Source: Novosphingobium decolorationis (GTDB lineage: Bacteria > Pseudomonadota > Alphaproteobacteria > Sphingomonadales > Sphingomonadaceae). From it: a DNA stretch of 64,000 nucleotides. A program made the position numbers and the translations under genes. Within the stretch, counting starts at the first letter, position 1, and each line of letters begins with the position of its first letter. Where the stretch lies: contig NZ_CP054856.1 of the NCBI RefSeq assembly GCF_018417475.1, positions 3,131,001 through 3,195,000 of the forward strand, read 5' to 3'. Below are positions 1-9,037 of this stretch, in pieces. The notes below the pieces were generated by a model. That model made no database searches, had not been told where the DNA came from, and saw only the letters and a program-made list of their open reading frames with translations.

Positions 1-1
1 C

Positions 2-1447
2 TCGGCCCCCAAGGGCATGCTGATCGACGGGGAATGGTGCGCGGCGCAGTCGGGCCGCACCATCTCAGTGAGCGATCCGGCGACGGGGCTGGAGATCACC
101 AGCGTGCCCGCCGGCGGCGCGGCGGACGTCGACAAGGCCGTGGCCGCCGCGCGGCGCGCCTTCGAAGGGGACTGGGCCAAGGTGCGCCCGGTGCAGCGCG
201 AGCGCCTGCTGCTCAAGCTCGCCGACATGCTGGAAGCGCGGGCCGACGAGTTTGCTGAACTGGAGACGCTCGACAACGGCAAGATCCTGATGATGTCGCG
301 CCACGCCGACCTCAACCTCGCCATCGATTCGCTGCGCTACATGGCGGGCTGGGCCACCAAGATCGAGGGCACCACGATCTCGCCCTCCTTCGCCTACGTG
401 CCCGATGTCCAGTTCACCTCCTACACCTTGCGTGAGCCAGTGGGCGTGGTCGGCCAGATCATTCCCTGGAACTTCCCGCTGGTCATGGCGATCTGGAAGA
501 TTGCTCCGGCGCTCGCGGCGGGATGTACGGTCGTGCTCAAGCCCGCCGAGGACACGCCGCTCAGTGCGCTGCGGCTAGGCGAGCTGATCTGCGAGGCGGG
601 CTTTCCTGCGGGCGTCGTCAACATCGTCACCGGCGATGCCGAGCCCGGCCAGGCGCTGGTCGACCATCCCGATGTCGACAAGATCGCCTTCACCGGCTCG
701 ACCGAAGTGGGCAAGATCATCCAGCAGCGCGCGGCGGGCACGATGAAGCGGCTGTCGCTTGAACTGGGTGGCAAGTCGCCGGTCGTGATCCTCAAGGACG
801 CGGACGTCGAGATGGCCGTACAGGGCGCGGCGCAGGCGGTCTTCTTCAATCACGGGCAGGTCTGCACCGCCGGCTCGCGTCTCTTTGTCGAACGCCCGCT
901 CTACGAGGCCGTGATCGAGGGGCTGGCCCAGGCCGCCGACAGCTTCACCGTCGGTTCGGGTTTCGACCCCAACTCGCAGATGGGCCCGTTGATCTCGGCC
1001 ACGCAGCGCGCCCGTGTACAGTCCTATCTCGACAAGGGCAGCGCCGAGGGCGGACGCCTCGTCACCGGCGGCGAGGCGATCGACGGACCCGGCCACTTCC
1101 TGCGCCCGGCCGTCTTTGCCGATGTGCGCCCGGACATGACGATCTACCGCGAGGAGATCTTCGGTCCGGTGCTGGCAGCAACGCCCTTCGATGACCTCGA
1201 CGAGGTGACGCGCATGGCCAACGACAGTGCCTATGGCCTGGGGGCGAGCGTGTGGACCGGCAACCTGCAGTTGGCCAACCGCTTCGTGCGCACGCTCAAG
1301 GCGGGCAATGTCTGGGTCAACGCGCACAACCTGCTCGATCCGGCCGTGCCCTTCGGGGGCTACAAGATGTCGGGCTATGGCCGCGAATTGGGCCATGCGG
1401 TGCAGAACCTCTACACCGAATCAAAGTCGGTCACGATGCCGCTGTGA
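2..1447 (+). CDS. Aldehyde dehydrogenase family protein (5' end probably outside window)
   Basis: NAD(P)+-dependent oxidation of an aldehyde to its acid in the cytoplasm. Counting from the ATG at 17, the catalytic residues of the superfamily are visible: Asn152 in PWNF, Glu249 in LELGGKSP and Cys283 in GQVCTAGSR, with the cofactor-loop GSTEVG near 227-232. From that ATG the protein is 476 residues, slightly short for the usual 490-500. The frame stays open to the left edge (SAPKG precedes MLIDGEW), and relatives normally have 10-20 residues before this motif, so the true start is probably upstream of the window. Its stop overlaps the GTG start of the amidase that follows, so the two are likely co-translated. 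The substrate cannot be read from the sequence; the context suggests an aromatic or amide-derived aldehyde. Confidence 0.9.
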   Translation, partial: SAPKGMLIDGEWCAAQSGRTISVSDPATGLEITSVPAGGAADVDKAVAAARRAFEGDWAKVRPVQRERLLLKLADMLEARADEFAELETLDNGKILMMSRHADLNLAIDSLRYMAGWATKIEGTTISPSFAYVPDVQFTSYTLREPVGVVGQIIPWNFPLVMAIWKIAPALAAGCTVVLKPAEDTPLSALRLGELICEAGFPAGVVNIVTGDAEPGQALVDHPDVDKIAFTGSTEVGKIIQQRAAGTMKRLSLELGGKSPVVILKDADVEMAVQGAAQAVFFNHGQVCTAGSRLFVERPLYEAVIEGLAQAADSFTVGSGFDPNSQMGPLISATQRARVQSYLDKGSAEGGRLVTGGEAIDGPGHFLRPAVFADVRPDMTIYREEIFGPVLAATPFDDLDEVTRMANDSAYGLGASVWTGNLQLANRFVRTLKAGNVWVNAHNLLDPAVPFGGYKMSGYGRELGHAVQNLYTESKSVTMPL

Positions 1448-2748
1448 GCAGGGCGGGCGAAGACACCGCGTGGCGGCTTGCGGCCGCGCGCGGGCTCAAC
1501 GCCATAGCCGCGCACGATGCGCGGGAGGGCGCGCTTTCGCAAGAGAGCGCGCCCGTCGTCCTGGTGAAGGACAACATTGCGGTGCGCGGCCAGTCCTGGA
1601 CGGCGGGGAGCCCGCTCTTTGCCGGGTGCCGTGCGGACCGCGATGCGGGCGCGGTGCAGCGTTTGCGCGAGGCTGGCGCGTGCTTTCCCGTTCGCACCAC
1701 GCTGCACGAACTGGCCTTCGGCGTGACCGGGGCCAACGCCTGGAGCGGGGACATTGCCAATCCCCACGATCCGGGCCGGATCGCAGGTGGATCGAGCGGA
1801 GGCGCAGGCGCAGCGCTGGCGCTGGGCCTGGGCGATCTGGCACTTGTCACCGACACCGGTGGATCGGCGCGCATTCCGGCCGCGCTGTGCGGGGTGATCG
1901 GCTTTCGCCCCTCGACCGGGCGCTACCCGGGTGATGGCCTCATCGGCCTCTCGCCCAGCCGCGACACGCTGGGCCTGATGGCGCGCTCGCTCGCGCCGAT
2001 CCTCTGGGCGGACGCCGTGATCGCGGGGGAGGCGAAGGAGGAGCCCGGCTTTCCCGGTTCGCCCACCATTGCCATTCCGGCTCCCGAAGCGCTGGGCTCG
2101 CTCGAGCCTGCCGTGGGCGCGGCGTTCGCGCGCACGGTTACGGTGCTGGAAGCGCTGGGCGTGCGCACCGTTCCTTGCGATCTGTCGCGCATCACCGCGC
2201 TCGACGAGGCCTGCGGCTTTCCCATCGCGCTTTTCGAGACGGCGCGCTCGCTGGCCGCCAGTGTTCCGGCCCTGACCGGGCGCGATCTGGCCTCCAGCCT
2301 GGGGCGCATTGCCGGTGCGGACGTGCGCGAGCTGGTGTCCAGCGCGCTTTCTGGCGAGGCGGTGCCCCAGGCGGTCTATGACGAGGCGATCGGGACAACC
2401 TGGCCCGCCTTGCGCGGCGCCTTTGCCGAACTTTTCGCACACGGTATCGATGCCGTGCTGCAACCTACTGTGCCGATGGTGGCCCCGGCGCGGGCCGGCG
2501 GCGAGACGGTCACGGTGTGCGGGGAGGCGGTGCCCGCATTCCCGACGCTCAGCCGCTTTACCCGCCCCGACAGCATGGCCGGGTTGCCCGCGATCTCACT
2601 CCCTGTCGGATGCGATGATGCCGGACTTCCCATCGGCATGATGCTGACCGGTGCGAGAGGGCGCGACCGCGCCTTGCTGCAGCTTGCCGCGCGGCTTGCG
2701 GGTCCATTTCGGGACAAGGCCACCCGGGCTGTACCGCGCAGGGGCTGA
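1444..2748 (+). CDS. Amidase signature family hydrolase
   Basis: Cytoplasmic amidase of the Ser-cisSer-Lys class, about 434 residues. The triad is visible: Lys42 in LVKDNIAV, Ser117 in GGSSGG and nucleophile Ser141 in DTGGSAR. The chosen start is the GTG at 1444, which overlaps the preceding aldehyde dehydrogenase stop in a GTGA arrangement. An upstream in-frame ATG lies deep inside that dehydrogenase and is unlikely. Length and motif spacing suit small-molecule amidases or AtzF/allophanate-hydrolase-like members rather than GatA, because no GatB or GatC lies nearby. A second amidase of the same family sits at 9558, so the island seems built around amide substrates. Substrate unknown. Confidence 0.88.
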   Translation: MSRAGEDTAWRLAAARGLNAIAAHDAREGALSQESAPVVLVKDNIAVRGQSWTAGSPLFAGCRADRDAGAVQRLREAGACFPVRTTLHELAFGVTGANAWSGDIANPHDPGRIAGGSSGGAGAALALGLGDLALVTDTGGSARIPAALCGVIGFRPSTGRYPGDGLIGLSPSRDTLGLMARSLAPILWADAVIAGEAKEEPGFPGSPTIAIPAPEALGSLEPAVGAAFARTVTVLEALGVRTVPCDLSRITALDEACGFPIALFETARSLAASVPALTGRDLASSLGRIAGADVRELVSSALSGEAVPQAVYDEAIGTTWPALRGAFAELFAHGIDAVLQPTVPMVAPARAGGETVTVCGEAVPAFPTLSRFTRPDSMAGLPAISLPVGCDDAGLPIGMMLTGARGRDRALLQLAARLAGPFRDKATRAVPRRG

Positions 2749-2899
2749 GGCGCGGCTTTTGTTCCCAACGCGCACATTGGCTGCGCAATCCGAATAGCCG
2801 CCCCTCCCGCTTGGTGACAGCTTCCCCTGCAAGGACCGGCGTGAAGACCGGCGATGTTCGCAGGACTCTTTTTCCAAGGCATTCAAGGGGGAAATATTC

Positions 2900-5203
2900 A
2901 TGGCTCGATCACATCGTCGCGCGCGCCGCCTGTCCGCATTCCGGGCAGGCACCAGTGCTTTCCTGTCCATTGCAGCCGCCTCGCTGGCGCTTCCGGCCTT
3001 CGCGCAGGAAGCCCCGCAGACCCAGGCTGCCGCAGGGCTGGAGGTGATTACCGTCACCGCGCGCAAGCAGACCGAGGATCTCCAGTCCACGCCGATCTCG
3101 ATCACCGCCTTCAGCGCCGAGCGGCTTGAGGCGCAGGGGATCACCCAGATCAACCGCATCCAGGATTTCACGCCGAACCTGACCTTTGCCAACGTCCCCT
3201 CGAACAGCGGCATTGCCTCGAACGCGGCGGTCTACATCCGGGGCATTGGCCAGAGCGACTTTGCGCCGACCACCGAGCCGGGCGTGGGCATCTACATCGA
3301 CGGGGTCTACCTCGGGCGCACGGCGGGCGGCGTGTTCGATCTCATCGACGTCGCCTCGGTCGAGGTTCTGCGCGGACCGCAGGGCACGCTGTTCGGGCGC
3401 AACACGGTGGGCGGCGCGATCAACCTGACGACGATCCAGCCGGATGAGACGCTGCGGGTGAAGGCGGATGCCAAGTACGGTACCGACAACCTCGTCAACC
3501 TGCGCGCGATGATCTCGGGCCCCCTGACCGAGGGGCTCTACGCCAAGATCTCGGGCGGGCTGTTCAGCCAGGATGGCTATGTCGACGCGCCCGAACTGGG
3601 CACCAAGTTTGGCAACAAGGACAGCAAGATGGTGCGCGGCGCGCTGCGCTTCGCGCCTGTCGGAAGCCGCCTCGACGTGACCCTGGCCGCCGATTACACC
3701 CGCGACAAGAGCAATGGCGCTCCGGTTGTCGTGACCGGCATGGACCCGAACGCGATGGACGGCTTTGCCGTGCTCAACAACCTCATCGCCAGCGGCATGA
3801 CCGATCCGGGCTACTGCCTGACCCCGGCGCAGGCGAACAACACCGCCTGCTACAACTCGCGCCTGTTCAGCCGCGATACCAACTACTCGACCGGAGAGAC
3901 CTTCTCGGACCTGGAACTGTGGTCGGCCTCGCTGACCGTGTCCTATGACCTCACCGACGAGATCGAGGTCAAGTCGATCAGCGCCTGGCGCCGCATCAAC
4001 GGTTCCTTCGCGCAGGACCGCGACGGCTCGAACCTCGACATCAACTACGTCTACGACGACTTCAAGCAGAAGCAGTTCAGCCAGGAGCTGCAGCTGGTGG
4101 GGAGCGCGCTTGACGGTCGGCTCAACTGGGTCACGGGGCTCTACTACTTCACCGAGTCCGGGCGCGACATCAACCCGATCGACTTCCTCGTCGTCTATGC
4201 GCAGTCGGGCGGCTATTATGACTACGAGAACTGGGCGGGCTTCGCGCAGCTCGGCTATGAGGTGGTCGATGGCCTGACGCTGACCGGCGGGCTTCGCTAC
4301 ACCGACGACAAGAAGTCGTTCCTGCCCGATCAGTACGTGATCGACGGGCTTGCCCCTTTCATGACCTTGCCCCCCGGCACGCGTCTTGCGCCGTACGAGT
4401 GGGCCGACAACAACGTCCAGAAGTGGACGCCGATGGTCAACGCGTCCTGGGAAGCGACGCCCGACCTCATGCTCTACGCAACCTATTCGCAGGGCTTCAA
4501 GGGTGGCGGCTACACCCAGCGCGTCTTCCCGCCCGAGGAATCGCTGCCCAGCTTCCGTCCCGAAACGGTCGATTCCTACGAAGCCGGCTTCAAGCTCATG
4601 GCGCTCAACAACATGCTGCGCCTGAACGGTTCGGCCTACTACGCCGACTACAACGACATGCAGCTGCTGGTCGCCGATGCGACCCGTGTCGGTCCCTTCT
4701 TTACCAACGCGGGCAAGGCACGCATCCAGGGCTTCGAGCTGGAGACCAACTTCGCGCCGGGCGACGGATTTCGTTTCAACGCCGCACTGGGCCTGACCGA
4801 TGCCGACTACAAGGAACTGGACGAAGGCGTGCAGGGGCTCACCCTCGACAGCAAATTCGTGTTCGTCTCCAAGTGGACCGCCAGCGCTTCGGGCGAGAAG
4901 GACTTCGACCTCGGCAATTCGGGCACGATTACGCCGCATGTCGACTGGTCCTACCGCTCGGGCTTCTTCACCAATGCGAACGGCATCAACACGCCCGAAC
5001 TCTACCAGCCAGGCTATAGCCTGTTCAACGCGAACCTGCGCTGGCGCGATGCGGACGAGCACCTCTCGCTGACGCTGGGCATCGACAATATCGGCGACAA
5101 GAAGTTCCGCATCTTCGGCGATTACCAGCCTTCCTTCGGCTTCTTCATGCAGGGCTTCGACCGCGGCCGGCAGTACTACGCCAAGCTCGGGTACGCGTTC
5201 TGA
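2900..5203 (+). CDS. TonB-dependent outer-membrane receptor
   Basis: Outer-membrane active transporter of 767 residues. An N-terminal signal peptide ends near AFAQE (about residue 35), followed by a TonB box (EVITVTARKQ, 48-57), a plug domain with VEVLRGPQGTLFGR and GGAINL, and a beta-barrel ending in an aromatic residue (YAF). A good ribosome site, AGGGGG, lies about nine bases before the ATG. The stop overlaps the start of the next gene (TGATG), so it is coupled to the Tat-exported subunit and GMC dehydrogenase. The likely cargo is therefore the substrate of that periplasmic dehydrogenase, but nothing in the sequence names it. Confidence 0.93.
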   Translation: MARSHRRARRLSAFRAGTSAFLSIAAASLALPAFAQEAPQTQAAAGLEVITVTARKQTEDLQSTPISITAFSAERLEAQGITQINRIQDFTPNLTFANVPSNSGIASNAAVYIRGIGQSDFAPTTEPGVGIYIDGVYLGRTAGGVFDLIDVASVEVLRGPQGTLFGRNTVGGAINLTTIQPDETLRVKADAKYGTDNLVNLRAMISGPLTEGLYAKISGGLFSQDGYVDAPELGTKFGNKDSKMVRGALRFAPVGSRLDVTLAADYTRDKSNGAPVVVTGMDPNAMDGFAVLNNLIASGMTDPGYCLTPAQANNTACYNSRLFSRDTNYSTGETFSDLELWSASLTVSYDLTDEIEVKSISAWRRINGSFAQDRDGSNLDINYVYDDFKQKQFSQELQLVGSALDGRLNWVTGLYYFTESGRDINPIDFLVVYAQSGGYYDYENWAGFAQLGYEVVDGLTLTGGLRYTDDKKSFLPDQYVIDGLAPFMTLPPGTRLAPYEWADNNVQKWTPMVNASWEATPDLMLYATYSQGFKGGGYTQRVFPPEESLPSFRPETVDSYEAGFKLMALNNMLRLNGSAYYADYNDMQLLVADATRVGPFFTNAGKARIQGFELETNFAPGDGFRFNAALGLTDADYKELDEGVQGLTLDSKFVFVSKWTASASGEKDFDLGNSGTITPHVDWSYRSGFFTNANGINTPELYQPGYSLFNANLRWRDADEHLSLTLGIDNIGDKKFRIFGDYQPSFGFFMQGFDRGRQYYAKLGYAF

Positions 5204-5736
5204 TGGCGGGGGCTGACACGCTCGCCGGCCTTGGGCGGCGCCAGGTTCTGGGGGGGATCGCGCTGGGCGCGCTTCTTCCCGCCTTGGGGGGACTGTCCGC
5301 GCCGCTGCACGCGGCCGAGCTGGACGCTCAAGGCCCGGGCGAGCGGGAAACCAGCGCGGCGCTGCTGCGCCAGATGTTCCCGCATGGCGCCCTCACGCCT
5401 GCCTTCTACGACGAGATGGCGGGGCGCTATCTGGAGGAGCTGGCGGCGCGTCCCGACGCGCTTGCCGAGCATCGCCGGGGCCTTGCTCTGCTCGATGCTT
5501 CCTACATTGCGCCTTTCGCGCAGCTGCCCGCCGTCATCCAGCGCGCGCTGGTGGGGCGGGTCGACCAGGAGCCGTTCTTTACCGCCTACCTCATGCGCGG
5601 GGCCGAACTCGTCTACCGCGACGCGCGGGTCTGGGACAGGCTCGGCTATGAGGGTTCCTCGGTCGAATACGGCGGCTATCTCGACCGGGGCTTCGACGAC
5701 ATCGACTGGCTGCCGGGTGCAGGAGAGATGCAGTGA
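5203..5736 (+). CDS. Tat-exported small subunit of a GMC dehydrogenase (gluconate 2-dehydrogenase subunit 3 family)
   Basis: 177-residue protein with a twin-arginine leader (GRRQVLGG near residues 11-18, then a hydrophobic stretch and a cut near LHAAE). The body has the length and FFTAYLMRGAELVY / GYEGSSVEYGGY features of the gluconate 2-dehydrogenase subunit 3 family, the small chaperone-like subunit that accompanies membrane or periplasmic GMC flavoproteins. It starts one base inside the receptor stop (TGATG) and ends four bases inside the GMC gene (GTGA), so three genes are translationally chained. It probably co-exports its large partner through Tat, since the partner lacks a signal. The usual cytochrome c subunit is not found nearby. 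Confidence 0.8.
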   Translation: MAGADTLAGLGRRQVLGGIALGALLPALGGLSAPLHAAELDAQGPGERETSAALLRQMFPHGALTPAFYDEMAGRYLEELAARPDALAEHRRGLALLDASYIAPFAQLPAVIQRALVGRVDQEPFFTAYLMRGAELVYRDARVWDRLGYEGSSVEYGGYLDRGFDDIDWLPGAGEMQ

Positions 5737-7286
5737 CGGCCTATTCGCTGGATGACAGCTCGGTATTCGTGGTGATCGGGTCGGGCGCGGGCGGCGGCGT
5801 GCTCTCGCGCGAGTTGGCGAGCCGGGGACACAAGGTGGTGTGCCTGGAGGCCGGGCCCCGCCTGACGCTTGGCGATATCGTCAACGACGAGACCGAGATG
5901 TTCAACAAGCTCACCTGGCTCGACCCGCGCATGGCGACCGGCAAGCCCGATCCCAAGTTCCCGGTCTGGGGCTGCAAGACGGTGGGCGGCACGACCATGC
6001 ACTGGACCGGCGCCTGCCCGCGCTTTGAACCGCACGAAATGCGCGCGCGCAGCACCTATGGGGACATGCCCGACACCACGCTGGTCGACTGGCCGGTCAG
6101 CCCCGAGGACATGGCGCCCTGGTACGACAAGGCCGAGATGCGCATGGGGGTGACCGGCACCCATGGCAACCCGCATCTGCCGCCCGGCAACAATTACAAG
6201 GTCCTGGAAGCGGGTGCGCGCAAGTGCGGCTACACCGACATGGACACCCACAACATGGCGATCAATTCGGTCGCGCGCGATGGCCGTCCTCATTGCCGGC
6301 AGCTGGGCTTCTGCACTTCGGGATGCGCGCTGGGCGCCAAGTGGTCGACGCTCTACACTGAGATCCCGGCCGCCGAGGAAACCGGCAATTTCGAGCTGCG
6401 TCCCGGGTGCATGGTGACAGCGCTTAAGGTCGGTGAGGACGGACGTATTGCTTCGGTCACGTACCTGCATGAGGGCCAGAGCGTCACTCAGAAGGCGCGC
6501 GCGGTCTCGATCGCGGGCAACGTGGTGGAGACCACCCGGCTGCTTCTCAACAACCGCTCCGAACGCCATCCGAACGGGCTTGCCAATTCGAGCGGCCTCG
6601 TCGGGCGCAACTACATGCGCCACTTCACGATCCAGGTCATGGGGGTGATGCCGGGCAAGGTCCATTTCTACCGCCAGACCCACCTGGCGGGCGTCGTGCG
6701 CGACGAACGCGCGCACCGGCCTGAACGCGGCTTTGCCGGGGGCTTCCTTATCTCCACGGTGCCTTTCACGCCCGAGGTGCTGGCCAAGAACATGCTGGTC
6801 GGCGGCTGGGGGCGCGATCTCACCCGCGTGCTCGACAAGTACGAGTACCTCGCTGGGATGCTGCTCACGGGCGAGGATCCGCCGCAGTATTCCAACGCGA
6901 TCACGCTGCACCCCGAGGCGCGCGATGCCAACGGCCTGCCTGTCCCGGTGATCCACTACGAGGACCATCCCAATACCATCGCGATGAAGGAATACGCCTG
7001 GAAGGCAGGCCGCCGCATCTACGAGGCGATGGGCGCCGAGGAGATCGTGGAAATGGGCGATTACATTCCCGCCACCCACAACATGGGCACCGCGCGCATG
7101 GGCGACGATCCCAGGGCCAGCGTGTGCACCCCGTATGGACGCACCCACGATGTTGCCAATCTCTTCGTCTCGGACGGCAGCCTGTTCCCGACCGCGGGCG
7201 GCTGCAACCCGACGCTTACCATCGTGGCGCTGGCCATGCGCCAGGCCGAACATATTGATGGCGAACTTCGCGCCGGGCGTCTTTGA
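5733..7286 (+). CDS. GMC-family FAD-dependent dehydrogenase large subunit
   Basis: 517-residue flavoprotein oxidising an alcohol, probably a sugar or polyol, in the periplasm with its small subunit. The N-terminal dinucleotide fold GSGAGG (16-21) is followed by a typical LEAGPR second strand. The C-terminal GMC catalytic pair is His449 in ATHNMGTARMG and Asn492 in GGCNPTLT. The start is GTG, overlapping the previous stop (GTGA). There is no signal peptide of its own, which fits hitch-hiking export with the Tat subunit. It is followed by a strong terminator at 7304. The relationship is to gluconate, 2-ketogluconate, sorbitol or fructose dehydrogenase large subunits; exact substrate unknown. 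Confidence 0.88.
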   Translation: MTAYSLDDSSVFVVIGSGAGGGVLSRELASRGHKVVCLEAGPRLTLGDIVNDETEMFNKLTWLDPRMATGKPDPKFPVWGCKTVGGTTMHWTGACPRFEPHEMRARSTYGDMPDTTLVDWPVSPEDMAPWYDKAEMRMGVTGTHGNPHLPPGNNYKVLEAGARKCGYTDMDTHNMAINSVARDGRPHCRQLGFCTSGCALGAKWSTLYTEIPAAEETGNFELRPGCMVTALKVGEDGRIASVTYLHEGQSVTQKARAVSIAGNVVETTRLLLNNRSERHPNGLANSSGLVGRNYMRHFTIQVMGVMPGKVHFYRQTHLAGVVRDERAHRPERGFAGGFLISTVPFTPEVLAKNMLVGGWGRDLTRVLDKYEYLAGMLLTGEDPPQYSNAITLHPEARDANGLPVPVIHYEDHPNTIAMKEYAWKAGRRIYEAMGAEEIVEMGDYIPATHNMGTARMGDDPRASVCTPYGRTHDVANLFVSDGSLFPTAGGCNPTLTIVALAMRQAEHIDGELRAGRL

Positions 7287-7303
7287 TCCGCAAGCTCGAG
7301 CCT

Positions 7304-7336
7304 GCCCGCCGCGCACCCTTGCGCGGCGGGCTTTTT
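7304..7336 (+). terminator. Intrinsic terminator after the GMC dehydrogenase operon
   Basis: An 11-bp perfect GC-rich stem (GCCCGCCGCGC / GCGCGGCGGGC) with a six-base loop is followed by five T residues. It sits 18 bases after the GMC stop codon and ends the plus-strand operon ahead of the convergent MarR gene. Confidence 0.9.
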
Positions 7337-7369
7337 CGGGGGGGGCTCGGAGGCGGGCTCCAGCGCGGC

Positions 7370-7816
7370 CTAGAGCACGATGTTGCGGGTTATTGTGCGC
7401 AGCAAACGGTTGAGACTGGCGACGTCCCTGGCCGAGACACCTTCGAACGTGCGCGCATAGATCCGGTTCGCGGCGGCCCAGGCCTCGCGGCTCGCCGTTT
7501 CGCCCTCGGGCGTCAGGCGCACCTCGGTCACGCGCTGGTCGCTGGGACGCGGCGCGCAGGCCACCAGGCCGTCGCTTTCCATGCGCTTGATGATCTTCGT
7601 CATGGTCGGAAGCTTGGCAATCGCGTGGTCGGCGATCTCGCTGACGCTCAGGCGTTCGCGGTCGCGCAGCGCCATGAGCACGCGCCACTGCGCAACGTCG
7701 AGGCCGATCGGTTTCAGGGCAAGCTCCATCTGCTGGAGGTAGCGCCCGGAGAAGCGGGTGAGCCAGTAGAACGGCCACTCCTCCATGTTGAAGTCCGTCT
7801 CGCCGCCTGCATCCAT
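7370..7816 (-). CDS. MarR family transcriptional regulator (copy 1)
   Basis: 148-residue winged-helix regulator. The start is the ATG at 7816, preceded by a GGGAGA ribosome site; the frame stays open upstream but that extension looks non-coding. The winged helix is visible from WRVLMALRDRERLSVSEIAD through TKIIKRMESDGLV to the wing PSDQRVTEVRLT. It is clearly paralogous to the MarR protein at 9038-9502: both share a WPFY-LTR N-terminus and the same domain order. Such MarR proteins usually repress neighbouring aromatic-acid or amide catabolic genes and release DNA on binding a pathway compound. It may control the hydratase or the receptor/dehydrogenase operon. Confidence 0.88.
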   Translation of the reverse strand: MDAGGETDFNMEEWPFYWLTRFSGRYLQQMELALKPIGLDVAQWRVLMALRDRERLSVSEIADHAIAKLPTMTKIIKRMESDGLVACAPRPSDQRVTEVRLTPEGETASREAWAAANRIYARTFEGVSARDVASLNRLLRTITRNIVL

Positions 7817-8189
7817 CGCTCGGTATTCTCCCTGGCGCGGCCAGCGGGCTGCTCGTGCCTGGCGGATCGGGGCGGCCGGACGCTTTCGCGCCGTGGCTGT
7901 TCCCTCTTCGCCCAGGTTTTGCCTATCCCGGAGCGGGCCGTGAGACAACGCGAACAACAGATGACTGTTCAAGTAATGTTCTCGTCGTAGTCCAGCAATA
8001 CCGGGATGATGTCGGTCCTTCTGAACTACGCGGGTCACGATACCTCCACCGCCGCGCACGTTCGTCTACGAGGCGACCGGGGATGCCTGGGCGACCCTGT
8101 GCACCGGAGAAGAGGCTAGCCGCCAGCAGGCGACGAGGGTGCGAAGGAAGGCCTCGTCTACTTCGACAGGGCCTTCCACCAGGCGCCGC
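7817..8189. other. 373-bp intergenic region between MarR copy 1 and the hydratase gene
   Basis: No intact gene was found. The part next to 7816 must hold the MarR promoter. On the plus strand, about 8058-8203 reads like degraded coding sequence: one frame gives TFVYEATGDAWATLCTGEE, and a second frame then gives EGLVYFDRAFHQAPLRAG before a stop. This could be a small gene broken by a frameshift, but no family is recognised and it may be chance in GC-rich DNA. Confidence 0.35.
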
Positions 8190-8966
8190 TCAGAGCGGGG
8201 TGACGACGCACTCGAGCGTGATGTCGGGCGCGAACTGCACCCGGCATTCCTGACCCTCTTCCACCACATGGACGCCGGTGACCGCGCCGGTCGAGATCAG
8301 GCAGCCCTCGGGCACGGTTTCGCTCATGCGGGCCAGGCGGTTGAGCGCAAAGGCGATCGCGGTGAGGGGGCCACCGGGCAGCATTCCGGCCGCGCGCGGC
8401 CCGAAAGTCGTGCCGGCGATGGTGGTGGTGGCCTCCACCGTATCGGGATCGCTGACCGCAATTTCGGGCCCCAGAATGAGGCCCATGTTGTTGCCAAAGC
8501 CGGCAATGCTGGCAAGAGGGCCCAGATCGTTGATGGTCGCCAGCGGGCTTCCGGCCACCTCGATCCCGGCATGCCAGGCCTGGACGAGCGAGGCGCAGTC
8601 CTTGGCCGTCCAGTCATCGCGTTCCCCGGGCGCGGAGATACGGGCCACCAGTTCGGCCTCGAGCGCGGCAAAGCCGCCGCGGATCATCGGGAAGGGGGTG
8701 GGGGCGCCGAGTTCGAGCGGCCACACGTCCTCCTCGAAGATCGGGCCGAGGAAACGGTTCTCCCCGAACCGGCTTTCCATTTCGCCCGTGATCCGGCCGA
8801 CCTTCCAGCCTACGACCGGGCTGTTCCATTCCGCGATGGCGGCGTCCTGGATCGCGTAGGCCTCGTCCGGATTGGAGGGCATGATGCCCGGGAATTCGTC
8901 GAAGCCGACCTTGTTGTAGCGGTTGAGGACGAAGACGCGGGCGGCTTCGGTGGGGGCGACGGTCAT
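8190..8966 (-). CDS. Fumarylacetoacetate hydrolase / 2-keto-4-pentenoate hydratase family protein
   Basis: 258-residue cytoplasmic enzyme of the FAH/hydratase fold. The start is the ATG at 8966 with an AAGGAC site; an upstream in-frame ATG has no such site. Family features are GWKVGRITGEM near residues 53-63, an acidic metal-site region (FEEDVWPLELG, then LEAELVARI), a GIEVAGSPLATINDL segment and a C-terminal TGAVTGVHVVEEGQ. Known members hydrate 2-hydroxypentadienoates or cleave or decarboxylate beta-keto acids in meta-cleavage and homoprotocatechuate pathways. Placement between two MarR genes and beside Rieske oxygenase genes supports a lower-pathway step in aromatic degradation. Hydratase, decarboxylase or hydrolase activity cannot be told apart by eye. 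Confidence 0.82.
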   Translation of the reverse strand: MTVAPTEAARVFVLNRYNKVGFDEFPGIMPSNPDEAYAIQDAAIAEWNSPVVGWKVGRITGEMESRFGENRFLGPIFEEDVWPLELGAPTPFPMIRGGFAALEAELVARISAPGERDDWTAKDCASLVQAWHAGIEVAGSPLATINDLGPLASIAGFGNNMGLILGPEIAVSDPDTVEATTTIAGTTFGPRAAGMLPGGPLTAIAFALNRLARMSETVPEGCLISTGAVTGVHVVEEGQECRVQFAPDITLECVVTPL

Positions 8967-9037
8967 GACGTGTCCTTGATCTGGAAGGGCCTGGACCGGC
9001 CCTCTGGGGAACATACCGGAAATGTGCTGCCAGCCGG

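Noticed and set aside
2909..5062. 717-codon open frame on the minus strand opposite the TonB receptor gene
   Set aside because: It mirrors the receptor gene exactly, has no recognisable domains, and is explained by GC-rich third positions leaving the antisense frame open.
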